Positions 51,889 to 61,127 are shown, counted from the first letter of the stretch. The stretch: 64,000 nt of DNA from CAMDHY01 sp046156265 (GCF_046156265.1 NZ_JAWDIR010000001.1:1-64000), one strand, 5' to 3'. The notes: generated by a model not told the origin, from the sequence alone. Program-made: numbers and translations.

Positions 51889-52389
51889 ATGAAACGGCTG
51901 TTGCGCGCCTTCTCGACCCGCCTCGCGAGGGCGGTCGCTCTCGCGGCCGCGACGTCGATGGCCGCCGCTGCGCTCACCGGCGCCGCGGCGACGCCGACGG
52001 CCGTCATCCTGCCGGTCCCGGCCGCCACGATCTATCCGGGCGATCACATCTCCGAGGAGATGCTGACGGAGAAGCAGTTCTACGTGCAGGCCGGCCGGCC
52101 GCACAGCTTCGTCGAGGACGCCGCTCCGGTGATCGGCAAGGTCGCGCGGCGCACCCTCGTCGCCGGCAAGCCCATTCCGAACAACGCCTTCGCGGAGCCT
52201 AACCTGCTGTCGCGGGGCGTCGCGACGGAAGCGCGCTTCGTCTCCGGCGGGCTGACCATATCAGCCCTCGTGGTGCCGCTTCAGAACGGCGCCCTCGGTG
52301 GTGTGGTGCAGGCGCGCAACGTCGACTCGGGCCAGGTCATCTCCGGTGTCGTCCAGTCGGACGGCACGCTGCTGGTGGGTGGACGATGA
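51889..52389 (+). CDS. flgA: FlgA P-ring assembly chaperone
   Basis: A 166-residue periplasmic protein. A basic N-terminus and hydrophobic stretch (about 12-38) form a signal peptide. The SAF/chaperone domain follows, with Y-P-G-D-H-I near residue 45, G-K-V-A-R-R-T-L-V-A-G-K-P-I and a C-terminal V-Q-A-R-N-V-D-S-G-Q-V-I-S-G. It helps FlgI assemble around the rod. It overlaps flgI by four bases. Confidence 0.9.
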   Translation: MKRLLRAFSTRLARAVALAAATSMAAAALTGAAATPTAVILPVPAATIYPGDHISEEMLTEKQFYVQAGRPHSFVEDAAPVIGKVARRTLVAGKPIPNNAFAEPNLLSRGVATEARFVSGGLTISALVVPLQNGALGGVVQARNVDSGQVISGVVQSDGTLLVGGR

Positions 52390-53492
52390 GAGCCCTCCTC
52401 GCAATCGCCGCCCTCGCCCTCGCGGCTCTGTCGGCCGATCCGGCAGCGGCGACGCGCATCAAGGACATCACCAGTGTCCAGGGCGTGCGCGAGAACCAGC
52501 TGATCGGCTACGGCCTCGTCATCGGCCTGCAGGGCACCGGCGACACGCTGCGCAACGCCCCCTTCACCGAGCAGGCGCTGCAGTCGATGCTCGACCGCAT
52601 GGGCGTCAACGTCGACAGCGTGCCCCTGCGCGCCCGCAACGTCGCCGCCGTCACCGTCACCGCCGAGCTTCCGGCCTTCGTGGGCGTCGGCTCGCGCATC
52701 GACGTCACCGTCGGCTCCATCGGTGACGCCTCCTCGCTGATGGGCGGCACCCTGCTGGTGACACCGCTGATGGGCGGCGACGGCATCGCCTATGCCGTCG
52801 CCCAGGGCCCGATCGCGGTGTCCGGCTTCGCTCTGGAAGGCCAGGCCGAAACCCTGACGCAGGGCGTGCCGACCGGAGGCCGAATTCCGAACGGCGCGAT
52901 CGTCGAACGGCAGGTACCGGCCCAGGTGGGCTCGGAGGGGCGCCTCGTGCTCGAGCTGCGCAACCCCGACTTCCGCACCGCGGCCAACATCGCTGACGCC
53001 GTCAACGCCTTCACCAAGGCGCGCTACGGCAAGGCGTCGGCCAGTGACCGCGACCTGCGGACCGTCGTCGTGGCCAAGCCGGCGAAGGTGTCGATGTCCC
53101 GCTTCCTCGCCGAGATCGGCGACTTGCAGGTGAAGGCAGACGCACCCGCCCGCGTCGTCGTCGACCAGCGCACCGGCACCGTCGTCATCGGGCAGAACGT
53201 GCAGGTCTCGACGGTGGCGATGGCACACGGCAACCTCACGGTCCGCGTGACGGAGACCCCGGAGGTCTCGCAGCCGAAACCGTTCTCCGAGACGGGCGAG
53301 ACCGTCGTCGTGCCGCGCACGACGATCGAGGCCGAACAGGGCAGCGGCCACCTGGCGCTCGTCGAGGGCACTGACCTGCAGACGCTCGTACACGGGCTGA
53401 ACCGCGTCGGGCTGAAGCCGACCGACATCATCTCCATCCTCCAGGCGATCAAGACCGCCGGCGCCCTGCAGGCCGACCTGGTCGTCCAGTGA
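52386..53492 (+). CDS. flgI: FlgI flagellar P-ring protein
   Basis: A 368-residue P-ring subunit. Signal peptide at about 1-22; then the conserved R-I-K-D-I-T-S-V-Q-G-V-R-E-N-Q-L-I-G-Y-G, V-G-L-Q-G-T-G-D-T, and the C-terminal L-N-R-V-G-L-K-P-T-D-I-I-S-I-L-Q. Exported by Sec and assembled in the peptidoglycan layer. Confidence 0.95.
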   Translation: MRALLAIAALALAALSADPAAATRIKDITSVQGVRENQLIGYGLVIGLQGTGDTLRNAPFTEQALQSMLDRMGVNVDSVPLRARNVAAVTVTAELPAFVGVGSRIDVTVGSIGDASSLMGGTLLVTPLMGGDGIAYAVAQGPIAVSGFALEGQAETLTQGVPTGGRIPNGAIVERQVPAQVGSEGRLVLELRNPDFRTAANIADAVNAFTKARYGKASASDRDLRTVVVAKPAKVSMSRFLAEIGDLQVKADAPARVVVDQRTGTVVIGQNVQVSTVAMAHGNLTVRVTETPEVSQPKPFSETGETVVVPRTTIEAEQGSGHLALVEGTDLQTLVHGLNRVGLKPTDIISILQAIKTAGALQADLVVQ

Positions 53493-53529
53493 CGGGCCCA
53501 AGCGGGGCTTGAACCGAGGCATCCTCCCC

Positions 53530-54078
53530 ATGCGCAACAGCATCCAACGGGCTCGCTCGGCCGCCGTCGCCGTGTCGCTGGCCGTCGCCCTCGCGAGCGC
53601 TTCCGCAGGCGCCTTCGCGACAGAGAAGGCGGACGCCACGCCGGAGGCGCCCGCGGTCACGCCGTCCGCAGAAACCGTGGCCGCCCAGTACTGCAACAAC
53701 ATCGCCGACGCCGCGGGGGACGCCCGCTTCGCCCGCCAGGCCGCCGCGCTTGCGGCGCTGGAGCGGGACATCGAGGACCGCCTCGCCCGCCTGGAGGCCA
53801 AGCGCGCCGAATACCAGGACTGGCTGGATCGCCGCGAGAAGTTCCTGAAGACGGCCGAAGAAGGCCTCATCGCCATCTACACGCAGATGAAGCCCGACGC
53901 CGCCTCGGCACAGCTCTCGATCATGGACGAGATGACCGCCGCGGCGATCCTGAGCAAGCTCCCGCCCCGCACCGCCAGCGCCATCCTCAACGAGATGGAC
54001 GCGGCAAAGGCGGCCCAGCTCACCAACATCATGGCCGGCCTGGCCGACCGCACGACGAGCCAGAGGAAATCGGGATGA
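53530..54078 (+). CDS. motE: MotE-like periplasmic motility protein
   Basis: A 182-residue protein. Signal peptide to about residue 32; then a coiled coil (about 70-112) and an MgtE-N-like helical domain with M-K-P-D-A-A-S-A-Q-L and A-A-I-L-S-K-L-P-P-R-T-A-S-A-I-L-N-E-M. In Sinorhizobium MotE is the periplasmic chaperone of MotC; motC is present here at 61124. ATG 53530 is preferred over TTG 53509; GAGG lies 11 bases upstream. It overlaps flgH by ATGA. Confidence 0.87.
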   Translation: MRNSIQRARSAAVAVSLAVALASASAGAFATEKADATPEAPAVTPSAETVAAQYCNNIADAAGDARFARQAAALAALERDIEDRLARLEAKRAEYQDWLDRREKFLKTAEEGLIAIYTQMKPDAASAQLSIMDEMTAAAILSKLPPRTASAILNEMDAAKAAQLTNIMAGLADRTTSQRKSG

Positions 54079-54791
54079 GACCGCTTCTCTTCGCACCGCT
54101 GCTGCTTCTGCTCGGCGCCTGCCAGAACTCGCACGACAACATCTTCACGGGACCGGAGATGACGCCGGTCGGCTACGGTCTGGCGACGACACCGCGGGCC
54201 GAGTTGCCGTCGAGCTTTGCGCCGGCGCAGCCACGGACCTTCGGCTCCACCTGGGGCAACAGCGGCGCGGAGCTGTTCAAGGACATTCGCGCCTACAAGG
54301 TCGGCGACGTCGTCACCGTCTCGATCGACCTCGACGACAAGGCCCAGTTCGACAACGAGAGCGACCGCTCACGCGAGTCGGGCTCGATCTTCGATGCGGC
54401 CGGGGCGCTGGCAGCCGCAGGCTTCGGCCTGGCGCCGGCCGCCGCGGACGCGTCGGGCAGCCTCAACATCGACGCCGGCACCCGCACGCGCGGCGCCGGC
54501 TCGATCGACCGGTCGGAGAAGCTGACCCTGTCGGTCGCCGCCGTCGTCACCGAGGTGCTGCCCAACGGCAACATGTTGATCAGCGGCACGCAGGAAATCC
54601 GCGTCAATTACGAGATCCGGGTGCTCAACATCGCCGGCATCGTCCGGCCGCTCGATATCTCCGCGCAGAACCGCATCCCCTACGACCGCATCGCCGAGGC
54701 GCGGATCTCCTACGGCGGGCGCGGGCGCCTGACGGACATGCAGCAGCCGGCATGGGGGCAGCGCCTCTATGACGTGACGATCCCCTACTGA
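54075..54791 (+). CDS. flgH: FlgH flagellar L-ring lipoprotein
   Basis: A 238-residue outer-membrane ring protein. A type-II signal ends at L-L-G-A-C16, the lipidated cysteine. Then S-L-F-like region L-F-K-D-I-R-A-Y-K-V-G-D-V-V-T-V, and the conserved L-P-N-G-N-M-L-I-S-G-T-Q-E and V-R-P-L-D-I motifs. It forms the L ring around the rod. Confidence 0.94.
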   Translation: MRPLLFAPLLLLLGACQNSHDNIFTGPEMTPVGYGLATTPRAELPSSFAPAQPRTFGSTWGNSGAELFKDIRAYKVGDVVTVSIDLDDKAQFDNESDRSRESGSIFDAAGALAAAGFGLAPAAADASGSLNIDAGTRTRGAGSIDRSEKLTLSVAAVVTEVLPNGNMLISGTQEIRVNYEIRVLNIAGIVRPLDISAQNRIPYDRIAEARISYGGRGRLTDMQQPAWGQRLYDVTIPY

Positions 54792-54799
54792 CGAGGTCG

Positions 54800-55303
54800 A
54801 TGATGGCAGCTGCGGCGAGCAAGGACGCTCCACAGAAGGGCAAGGGCAAGGGCGGCGGTCTGTGGATCGCCGCCGGCGTCCTGACGGTGCTCGCCCTCCT
54901 CACTGGCGGCGGGCTCGGCCTTCATCTGTCTTCCTCGCTCGAGGAGGTGATCACCGAGCGCGAAAAGGAACAGACCGAAAAGGTCCCGACCGAAATCAAG
55001 TACAGCGGCGACATGGTGCTGAGCCGCCTCGATCCGATCATCGCCAACCTCGCCGCTCCCAGCGACACCTGGATCCGCGTCGAGACCGCGATCGTCTTCG
55101 AGAACGGCAAGGTCGCCAATCCAGAGATCACCATCGCCGAGATCAGCCAGGACATCGTCGCCTATCTGCGAACCCTGACACTCAGCCAGTTGCAGGGCCC
55201 GATGGCCTTCCAGCACCTGCGCGAGGATCTCAACGAGCGCGCCAGCCTGCGCACCTCCGGTGCCATCCAGGAACTCGTCATCGAGACGATGGTGATCCAA
55301 TGA
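54800..55303 (+). CDS. fliL: FliL basal-body-associated protein
   Basis: A 167-residue protein with a Lys/Gly-rich cytoplasmic N-terminus, one membrane helix (about 17-40) and a periplasmic FliL domain (I-I-A-N-L-A-A-P, W-I-R-V-E-T-A-I-V, and a C-terminal I-Q-E-L-V-I-E-T-M-V-I). It surrounds the stator in known systems. It overlaps fliP by ATGA. Confidence 0.9.
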   Translation: MMAAAASKDAPQKGKGKGGGLWIAAGVLTVLALLTGGGLGLHLSSSLEEVITEREKEQTEKVPTEIKYSGDMVLSRLDPIIANLAAPSDTWIRVETAIVFENGKVANPEITIAEISQDIVAYLRTLTLSQLQGPMAFQHLREDLNERASLRTSGAIQELVIETMVIQ

Positions 55304-56133
55304 CCTCGGCGGCCTGCACGGTACCACAGCAGCACCGGTGCGCGCCGGGGCAGTGGACCCTCGGCGTCGCCGCCCTCCTCACGGCGGCGCTCGCCTTCAC
55401 CGCGACCGCCGGTCCGGCGGCGGCACAGGATCTCGCGGCGCTGGCCGACATGCTGCCGGAAGGCGGCGGCTCGGTGAGCGGCCGGATCATCCAGTTCGTC
55501 GCACTGATCACCGTCCTCTCGATCGCCCCGGGCCTGCTCATCATGGCGACGAGCTTTACCCGGCTCATCGTCGCGCTGTCGTTCCTGCGCTCGGGGCTCG
55601 GCGTCCAGAGCACGCCGGCCAACCTCGTCCTGATCAGCCTGGCGCTGTTCATGACGTTCTTCATCATGGGGCCGACCTTCGACCGCGCCTGGCAGGACGG
55701 CGTCAAGCCGCTCACCGAAGGCCAGATCACCGAGGCCGAGGCGTTCGAGCGGGCGACGGCGCCGTTCCGCGAGTTCATGCTCTCTCAGGTCCGGCCGAAG
55801 GACCTGCAGCTTTTCGCCGATATCGCCAGCGCCACGCAGCCGCAGTCCGCGTCGCCGGCATCGCCCGCACCGTCTCCGGTGGCCGAGGAGGTGGAGCTGC
55901 GCGTGCTCATCCCCGCCTTCATGATCTCCGAGCTGCGTCGCGGCTTCGAGATCGGCTTCCTGATCGCCCTGCCCTTTCTCGTCATCGACATGATCGTCGC
56001 CACCCTCGTCATGTCGATGGGCATGATGATGATGCCGCCAACCGTCATTTCGCTGCCCTTCAAGATCCTGTTCTTCGTCCTGATCGACGGCTGGAGCATG
56101 CTCGTCGGCAGCCTGGTGAGGTCGTTTGGCTGA
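55300..56133 (+). CDS. fliP: FliP flagellar export gate protein
   Basis: A 277-residue gate protein. A cleavable signal (about 10-42) precedes Q-D-L-A, then four membrane helices with T-S-F-T-R-L-I-V-A-L-S-F-L-R and the C-terminal F-L-V-I-D-M-I-V, M-M-M-M-P-P family motifs. The first signature sits near residue 85. FliO is not encoded here. fliP is the last gene before a strong terminator. Confidence 0.95.
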   Translation: MTSAACTVPQQHRCAPGQWTLGVAALLTAALAFTATAGPAAAQDLAALADMLPEGGGSVSGRIIQFVALITVLSIAPGLLIMATSFTRLIVALSFLRSGLGVQSTPANLVLISLALFMTFFIMGPTFDRAWQDGVKPLTEGQITEAEAFERATAPFREFMLSQVRPKDLQLFADIASATQPQSASPASPAPSPVAEEVELRVLIPAFMISELRRGFEIGFLIALPFLVIDMIVATLVMSMGMMMMPPTVISLPFKILFFVLIDGWSMLVGSLVRSFG

Positions 56134-56164
56134 TCGGCCGACCGACCATGCCGAATGCCTCCCG

Positions 56165-56193
56165 AAAGCGCGCTCCGGCGCGCTTTTTCTTTT
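56165..56193 (+). terminator. Intrinsic terminator after fliP
   Basis: AAAGCGCGC, a TCCG loop and GCGCGCTTT form a nine-pair stem followed by TTCTTTT, a textbook Rho-independent terminator 31 bases past the fliP stop. It ends the motA-to-fliP transcript and isolates the flagellin gene. Confidence 0.9.
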
Positions 56194-56455
56194 CCCGACC
56201 GAGGAAAATAGAGGGCCGTTGCTCTCACTGCTCGCGGGAAAGGCCTTCAGAGTGCGGCACGCAGCCCCGTCCAGCCCCGGAATCCGGGGCGCTGCGTCAA
56301 AAACTCTCCAGCGATGCGCTGGTGTCAGAAAACGCAAGCTTCGCGCAAGCATGCCCTGTCATGGTCTTTCCATAGCAGGTTGGTGACTTGGAACGACAAG
56401 TCGATGCGCCGCTCGTGAAACGGGGCGCCCACCAAAGGCATGATGCCGCCCTGCT

Positions 56456-56474
56456 ATGCCGGCCAATCCGGCAT
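56456..56474 (+). promoter_or_regulatory. Inverted repeat in the flagellin leader, candidate FlbT target
   Basis: ATGCCGG (56456-56462) and CCGGCAT (56468-56474) are perfect inverted copies around CCAAT, 42 bases before the flagellin start. In RNA it is a seven-pair hairpin just upstream of the ribosome binding site. FlbT acts on flagellin leaders in Caulobacter; a link here is inference. Confidence 0.4.
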
Positions 56475-56516
56475 GTCCCCCTAAATTTTGTGATCTAGTG
56501 CAAGAGGGACATCGCT

Positions 56517-57437
56517 ATGTCTAGCCTTCTGACCAACACCTCGTCGATGGTTGCCCTGCAGACCCTGCGGAGCATCAACGATAGCCTCGACCAGACCAAC
56601 AGCCGCGTTTCGACGGGCCTGAAGGTCAACTCGGCGTCTGACAGCGCCGCGTACTGGTCGATCGCCACGACCACGCGCTCCGACAACGGTGCCCTCGGGG
56701 CCGTTTCCGACGCGCTGGGTCTCGGCGCTGCCACTGTCGACGTGGTCTCCACCGGCATGAACGAGATTCGCAACGTCCTGCAGGAAGTGAAGCAGCTTCT
56801 CGTCACGGCTCTCGAGCCGGGCGTCGACAAGACGAAGATCCAGACGGAAATCACCGCCCGCCTGGAAGACATCTCGAACAAGTCGAAGACGTCCGTCATC
56901 AACGAGGAGAGCTGGCTCACGGTCGACTCGTCTGATGCGGACTACAACGGCACGAAGAGCGTTGTCGGGTCGTTCACCCGCGTTGGCGGCGCCGTGTCGG
57001 TCGATACGATCGACATCGACCTCGCCACCGTCAGCCTCTACGACGCCAACGGCAACATCGGCATCATGGACAAGGACCGGACCGCCGGCGGCACCACCAT
57101 CGCCGTCGCCGACATCGACATCTCCGCTCTGACGAACGCCGCCGCCGACCTCACGACCATCGAGGAGTACATCTCGGTCGTCGACGAGGCTCTGACGGAC
57201 ATGACCACGGCTTCGACGGAACTCGGAACCGTGTCGACCCGCATCGAGTCGCAGCGCAGCTTCGTGAAGGCGCTGATGGATGCGAACGACCGGGCCATCG
57301 GCACCCTCGTCGATGCGGACATGGAGGAGGAGTCGACCCGACTGAAGGCCCTGCAGACTCAGCAGCAGCTCGCCGTCCAGTCGCTGTCGATCGCCAACTC
57401 GTCCAGCCAGAACATCCTGTCGCTGTTCCGTAACTAA
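56517..57437 (+). CDS. fliC: Flagellin
   Basis: A 306-residue flagellin, short like many rhizobial forms. The conserved N-terminal D0/D1 (M-V-A-L-Q-T-L-R-S-I-N, V-S-T-G-L-K-V-N-S-A-S-D-S-A-A-Y) and C-terminal D1/D0 (A-L-Q-T-Q-Q-Q-L-A-V-Q-S-L-S-I-A-N, N-I-L-S-L-F-R-N) frame a small variable region (about 125-205). It has its own terminators on both sides. Regulation probably includes FlaF and FlbT. It is the only flagellin in the window. Confidence 0.96.
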   Translation: MSSLLTNTSSMVALQTLRSINDSLDQTNSRVSTGLKVNSASDSAAYWSIATTTRSDNGALGAVSDALGLGAATVDVVSTGMNEIRNVLQEVKQLLVTALEPGVDKTKIQTEITARLEDISNKSKTSVINEESWLTVDSSDADYNGTKSVVGSFTRVGGAVSVDTIDIDLATVSLYDANGNIGIMDKDRTAGGTTIAVADIDISALTNAAADLTTIEEYISVVDEALTDMTTASTELGTVSTRIESQRSFVKALMDANDRAIGTLVDADMEEESTRLKALQTQQQLAVQSLSIANSSSQNILSLFRN

Positions 57438-57471
57438 CGGGTCGTCGGCTCTCCCCCCTACGACGACTCTT

Positions 57472-57508
57472 GGGCCACGCTCCGCAAGGAGCGTGGCCCT
57501 CCTTCTTC
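57472..57508 (+). terminator. Intrinsic terminator after flagellin
   Basis: GGGCCACGCTCC and GGAGCGTGGCCC form a twelve-pair perfect stem with a GCAA tetraloop, 34 bases after the flagellin stop, followed by TCCTTCTT. The strong stem also protects the highly expressed message. Confidence 0.88.
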
Positions 57509-57689
57509 CCCTGCCGACGATGCCGAGCCGCAGCGCCGCAACGCCCGCGCAAGGTTGACCCCCGACAGTCCCCCTCGTGCCCGCACCGATGGGCCGGCCG
57601 CATGCCGCGAACGCGTCTGCCGCCCGGCCGAGGTCGTCTCCCCGACGGCCGCGCCCGGTGTCGGAGCCTTCGAGGAACGGAAGCTGTCG

Positions 57690-59336
57690 ATGACGGGCCG
57701 CGCACAAGCCGAAAAGCTCTGGCAGAACATTCTCGCCTTGGGTGGGCGGAGGCTGGCCGCACTCGGCCTCGTCGGCCTGACGGTGCTGCTGGCCGTCGGC
57801 GGCGGCGCCTACTATCTGAGCCGCCCCGTCCAGGAGGCGCTCTATACCGGCCTCAGCAGAGAGGACGTCAACCGCATCGGCGGCGCCCTGAAGGATGCCG
57901 GCATCGCCTTCGACGTCAGTTCCGATGGCACCTCGGTGCTCGTCGCCTACGCCGACACGGCGCAGGCGCGCATGCTGCTCGCCGAGCAGGGCCTGCCGCA
58001 GAATGCCAACTCCGGCTACGAGCTGTTCAACGAGCTCGGCTCGTTCGGCCTCACCTCCTTCATGCAGGAGATCACCAAGGTCCGTGCGCTCGAGGGCGAG
58101 CTCGCCCGCACCATCCAGACGATGAAGGGCATCAAGGCCGCCCGCGTTCACATCGTGCTGCCGGACCCCGGCTCGTTCCGGCGAGACCAGCAGCCGGCCT
58201 CGGCCTCCGTCGTCATCCGCACCGAACGCGCCGACGATACCTCCGCCGCCCAGGCGATCCGCCACCTCGTCGCCGCCGCCATCCCCGGCATGAAGGTCGA
58301 CTCGGTGACCGTCCTCAACACCGAGGGCACCGTGCTCGCCTCCGGTGACGACGGCACCAACGCCGCCAGCGGCAAGCTCGCCAGGCTGCAGCAGGAGGTG
58401 AGCCAGCAGATCGAGGAGAACATTCGCCGCACGCTGACGCCCTATCTCGGCCTCAACAACTTCGAGATCAGCGTCGCCACCCGCCTCGACGTCGCCTCGA
58501 CGCGGACGAGCGAGACGATCTTCGATCCGGACTCGCGCGTCGAACGGTCCGTCCGCGTCATCCGCGAGAACGCCCAGTCGCGCAACAGCTCGAGCAACGT
58601 GCCCGCCACCGTCCAGCAGAACATCCCTCAGGAAGAGCTTCCGACCGGCGACGGTGCCGATTCGAACGAACAGAACGAGCGCCGCGAGGAGCTGACGAAC
58701 TTCGAGATATCGTCGAAGGTCGTCGAGACGCAGAACGACGGCTTCGCCATCGAGCAGCTGTCGATCGCGGTGCTGGTCAACCGGGATCGCCTGATGGCGA
58801 ACGCCGGGACGGATGCGGGCTCGATCCCGGTCGATGCCCAGATCGTCGACATCGAGCAGCTCGTCACATCCGCCGCCGGCCTCGATCTGGCCCGCGGCGA
58901 CAAGCTGAAGGTCGCGGCCGTCGGCTTCGCCCAGGGCGCCGGTGACCTCGAGCCGACGCCGCCGCTGTCGATGTTCGACCTGCTGATGCGCCAGATGGGC
59001 ACGCTCATCAACGCCGCGACCATGCTCGTGATCGCCGTGCTGCTGATCCTGTTCGGTCTCCGGCCCGCGATGAAGGTCATCCTCGGCCGGCCGAAGGAGG
59101 AGGAGGAGCCGCTCCCGGACCTCCTCGAGGGCCCGGAGACGTCACTGCCGACCATCGATGCGGCTACCGGCGCGCCGATCTCCGCCGAGGCTCAGGCAGA
59201 ACTCAACCTCATCGAAGACTTGACCAGCAAGATGAACCGCACGCCCCAGAAGCGGCTCGAGCAGATCATCGAGTACGACGAGGAACAGGCGGCTGCGATC
59301 CTGCGCCAGTGGCTTCGCCTCGAAGAGAAAGTCTGA
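57690..59336 (+). CDS. fliF: FliF MS-ring protein
   Basis: A 548-residue MS-ring subunit. Two membrane helices (about 25-45 and 430-455) flank the periplasmic ring-building domains, with L-Y-T-G-L-S near 58, the V-R-A-L-E-G-E-L-A-R-T-I and A-R-V-H-I-V-L-P segments. The cytoplasmic tail ends with R-L-E-Q-I-I-E-Y-D-E-E-Q-A-A-A-I-L-R-Q-W, the FliG-binding part. ATG 57690 fits the family; the 45-residue upstream extension is Pro/Arg-rich. Confidence 0.95.
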   Translation: MTGRAQAEKLWQNILALGGRRLAALGLVGLTVLLAVGGGAYYLSRPVQEALYTGLSREDVNRIGGALKDAGIAFDVSSDGTSVLVAYADTAQARMLLAEQGLPQNANSGYELFNELGSFGLTSFMQEITKVRALEGELARTIQTMKGIKAARVHIVLPDPGSFRRDQQPASASVVIRTERADDTSAAQAIRHLVAAAIPGMKVDSVTVLNTEGTVLASGDDGTNAASGKLARLQQEVSQQIEENIRRTLTPYLGLNNFEISVATRLDVASTRTSETIFDPDSRVERSVRVIRENAQSRNSSSNVPATVQQNIPQEELPTGDGADSNEQNERREELTNFEISSKVVETQNDGFAIEQLSIAVLVNRDRLMANAGTDAGSIPVDAQIVDIEQLVTSAAGLDLARGDKLKVAAVGFAQGAGDLEPTPPLSMFDLLMRQMGTLINAATMLVIAVLLILFGLRPAMKVILGRPKEEEEPLPDLLEGPETSLPTIDAATGAPISAEAQAELNLIEDLTSKMNRTPQKRLEQIIEYDEEQAAAILRQWLRLEEKV

Positions 59337-59339
59337 CGA

Positions 59340-59945
59340 ATGAACGCTTTGGCTCGTTATATTCAGCGCTTCGACACCGTCGAGACGGCCCCTCCCGCCG
59401 AGTTGGTGCTCGCACCGCAGGACAATCATGCCCCGGAGCCCCCCGTCGATCGGGTCGCGGAGGCGCGGGCCGAGGGACAGCGTTTGGGCCGGATCGAGGC
59501 GGAGCGTGCGTTCGAGGAGCGCCTCGTCGCCGAGCGCGAGTCCTTCGCCCAGTTGCTGCTGGACGAGCGCGCCCGCTGGTCTCGCGAGGAAAGCGGGCGG
59601 CTGGCCGAGGCCATCACCGCCGCCGACCAGGCACTCGTGTCGTCCGTTTCGGAGGCCGTGTCGCGGACCCTGCTGCCGTTCCTCACAGCCCGCGCCCGCG
59701 AACGCGCCATCGCCGACCTCGTCGCCACGCTGGACGCACTCCTCGCCGACGGCAAGAACCCGGTCGTGACGGTCGGCGGCCCCCGCGACCTTCTCGCCGA
59801 GGTGTCGGACCGTCTCGGTGCGCGGGCCGACGGCGTGACCTTCCAGCCGTCGGAGCGGCCGGACGTCCGCGTCGTCGCCGACTCCACGATCATCGAGACC
59901 CAGCTCGCCGCGTGGCTCGGCCGCCTCGCCGATCTCCAGGATTGA
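59340..59945 (+). CDS. fliH: FliH-like flagellar export protein
   Basis: A 201-residue soluble protein. An N-terminal part is followed by a long charged helix (about 37-90) with A-E-G-Q-R-L-G-R-I-E-A-E-R-A-F-E-E and a globular C-terminus with alternating helices and strands, the layout of FliH/YscL. It starts three bases after fliF. It should regulate FliI. Motif support is modest, so the call leans on position and architecture. Confidence 0.75.
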   Translation: MNALARYIQRFDTVETAPPAELVLAPQDNHAPEPPVDRVAEARAEGQRLGRIEAERAFEERLVAERESFAQLLLDERARWSREESGRLAEAITAADQALVSSVSEAVSRTLLPFLTARARERAIADLVATLDALLADGKNPVVTVGGPRDLLAEVSDRLGARADGVTFQPSERPDVRVVADSTIIETQLAAWLGRLADLQD

Positions 59946-59954
59946 TGGTGCGCC

Positions 59955-61127
59955 ATGGCCGACGCCGAGCATCAAGAACTGATCATCATCAAGCGCTACG
60001 AGGAGGAGGAGCACGAGGCGCACTCGAGCGCCTGGAAGGTCGCCCATGCCGACTTCATGACGGCGATGATGGCGTTCTTCCTGATCATGTGGCTGATCAA
60101 CGCGACCGATGACGAGGTCAAGAAGTCGATCGCCAACTACTTCAATCCCGTCAACCTCGCCGAGAGCATGACGGACCGCAAGGGCCTGCACGACCCCGAG
60201 GACGTCGAGGCGGCGCCGCCGCCGGAGGCCGGGAAGCAAGGAGATGCTGGCGGAGCCGCTTCGGAGAGGCCAGCGGCCATCGCCGTGGTGATGGCCGCGC
60301 GCGAGCAGGCGGCGTTCCAGGACCCCTACGCGATCCTGGCGAAGCTCGCCGCGGAGGCCGACGCGATGGCCCCTGAAGCCGGGGACATCGACGCGCCGGA
60401 AATCCAGACCGGCGAGCCCGGCGACCCTGGCGGCGACACCGCCCGCGATCCCTTCGACCCGGTCTACTGGCAGACGAACGCGACCCGTCAGTCGCGGACC
60501 GAGAACCCCGGCCGTTCCGGCACGATCGCCAACGCCCGGATCGGCGCCGAGATCGACGCCGCAGCACGGGCGAGCGACGCCTCGGCGACGGCCGCCGACG
60601 GCGAGGTCGGTGACTCGGGTAGCGAGCCTCCTGCGGCCGCCACCGGCGCGGCAGACGGACCCGACGCCTTCGCGAATGAGGCGTTCGAGGGTGGCGCCGA
60701 CGCCGCCTATGACGGCGGTCCGCATCTCGAGATCCGGCGCACCGCGGAGGGCACGCTCGTCAGCCTGACCGACGACATCAACTTCAGCATGTTCGCCGTC
60801 GGCTCCGCCATTCCGGACCCGCAGACCGTGAAGGCGATGGAGGAGATCGCCAAGGCGCTCTCGACGCGCTCGGGCGAGATCGTCATCCGCGGCTACACCG
60901 ACGCCCGACCCTTCCGCTCCGAGACCTACGACAACTGGCGGCTGTCGACGGCGCGCGCCCACATGGCGCAGTACATGCTCGTGCGCGGTGGCCTTCAGGA
61001 GGATCGCATCCGCAGCGTCGAGGGCTTCGCCGACCGCGACCTCAAGAACGCCAAGGATCCGAACGCCGCCGAGAACCGCCGCATCGAGATCCTGCTGCGC
61101 GCCCCCGCCGCCGAGGCGCCTCGATGA
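59955..61127 (+). CDS. motB: MotB stator protein
   Basis: A 390-residue stator subunit. The single membrane helix has H-A-D33-F-M-T-A-M-M-A-F-F-L, with D33 the probable proton-carrying aspartate. The long acidic Ala/Gly/Asp-rich linker (about 75-250) is bigger than in E. coli (308 residues). The C-terminal OmpA-like domain (about 265-385) has I-R-G-Y-T-D-A-R-P and N-R-R-I-E-I for peptidoglycan binding. It overlaps motC by ATGA. Confidence 0.95.
   Translation: MADAEHQELIIIKRYEEEEHEAHSSAWKVAHADFMTAMMAFFLIMWLINATDDEVKKSIANYFNPVNLAESMTDRKGLHDPEDVEAAPPPEAGKQGDAGGAASERPAAIAVVMAAREQAAFQDPYAILAKLAAEADAMAPEAGDIDAPEIQTGEPGDPGGDTARDPFDPVYWQTNATRQSRTENPGRSGTIANARIGAEIDAAARASDASATAADGEVGDSGSEPPAAATGAADGPDAFANEAFEGGADAAYDGGPHLEIRRTAEGTLVSLTDDINFSMFAVGSAIPDPQTVKAMEEIAKALSTRSGEIVIRGYTDARPFRSETYDNWRLSTARAHMAQYMLVRGGLQEDRIRSVEGFADRDLKNAKDPNAAENRRIEILLRAPAAEAPR

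Larger units (their letters stand above)
56134..56516. other. Region between fliP and the flagellin gene
   Basis: 383 bases without a gene. From left to right it has the fliP terminator (56165-56193), a 17-base palindrome GCCCCGGAATCCGGGGC (56274-56290), and the flagellin leader with an inverted repeat (56456-56474) and a ribosome binding site AGAGGG at 56502-56507. The flagellin promoter must lie here but no consensus promoter is clear. Confidence 0.6.

Noticed and set aside
56362..56377. Sigma-54-like GG-N10-GC element upstream of flagellin
   Set aside because: Only TGG and GCA ends match; the inner consensus is poor and rhizobial-type flagellins do not usually use sigma-54.
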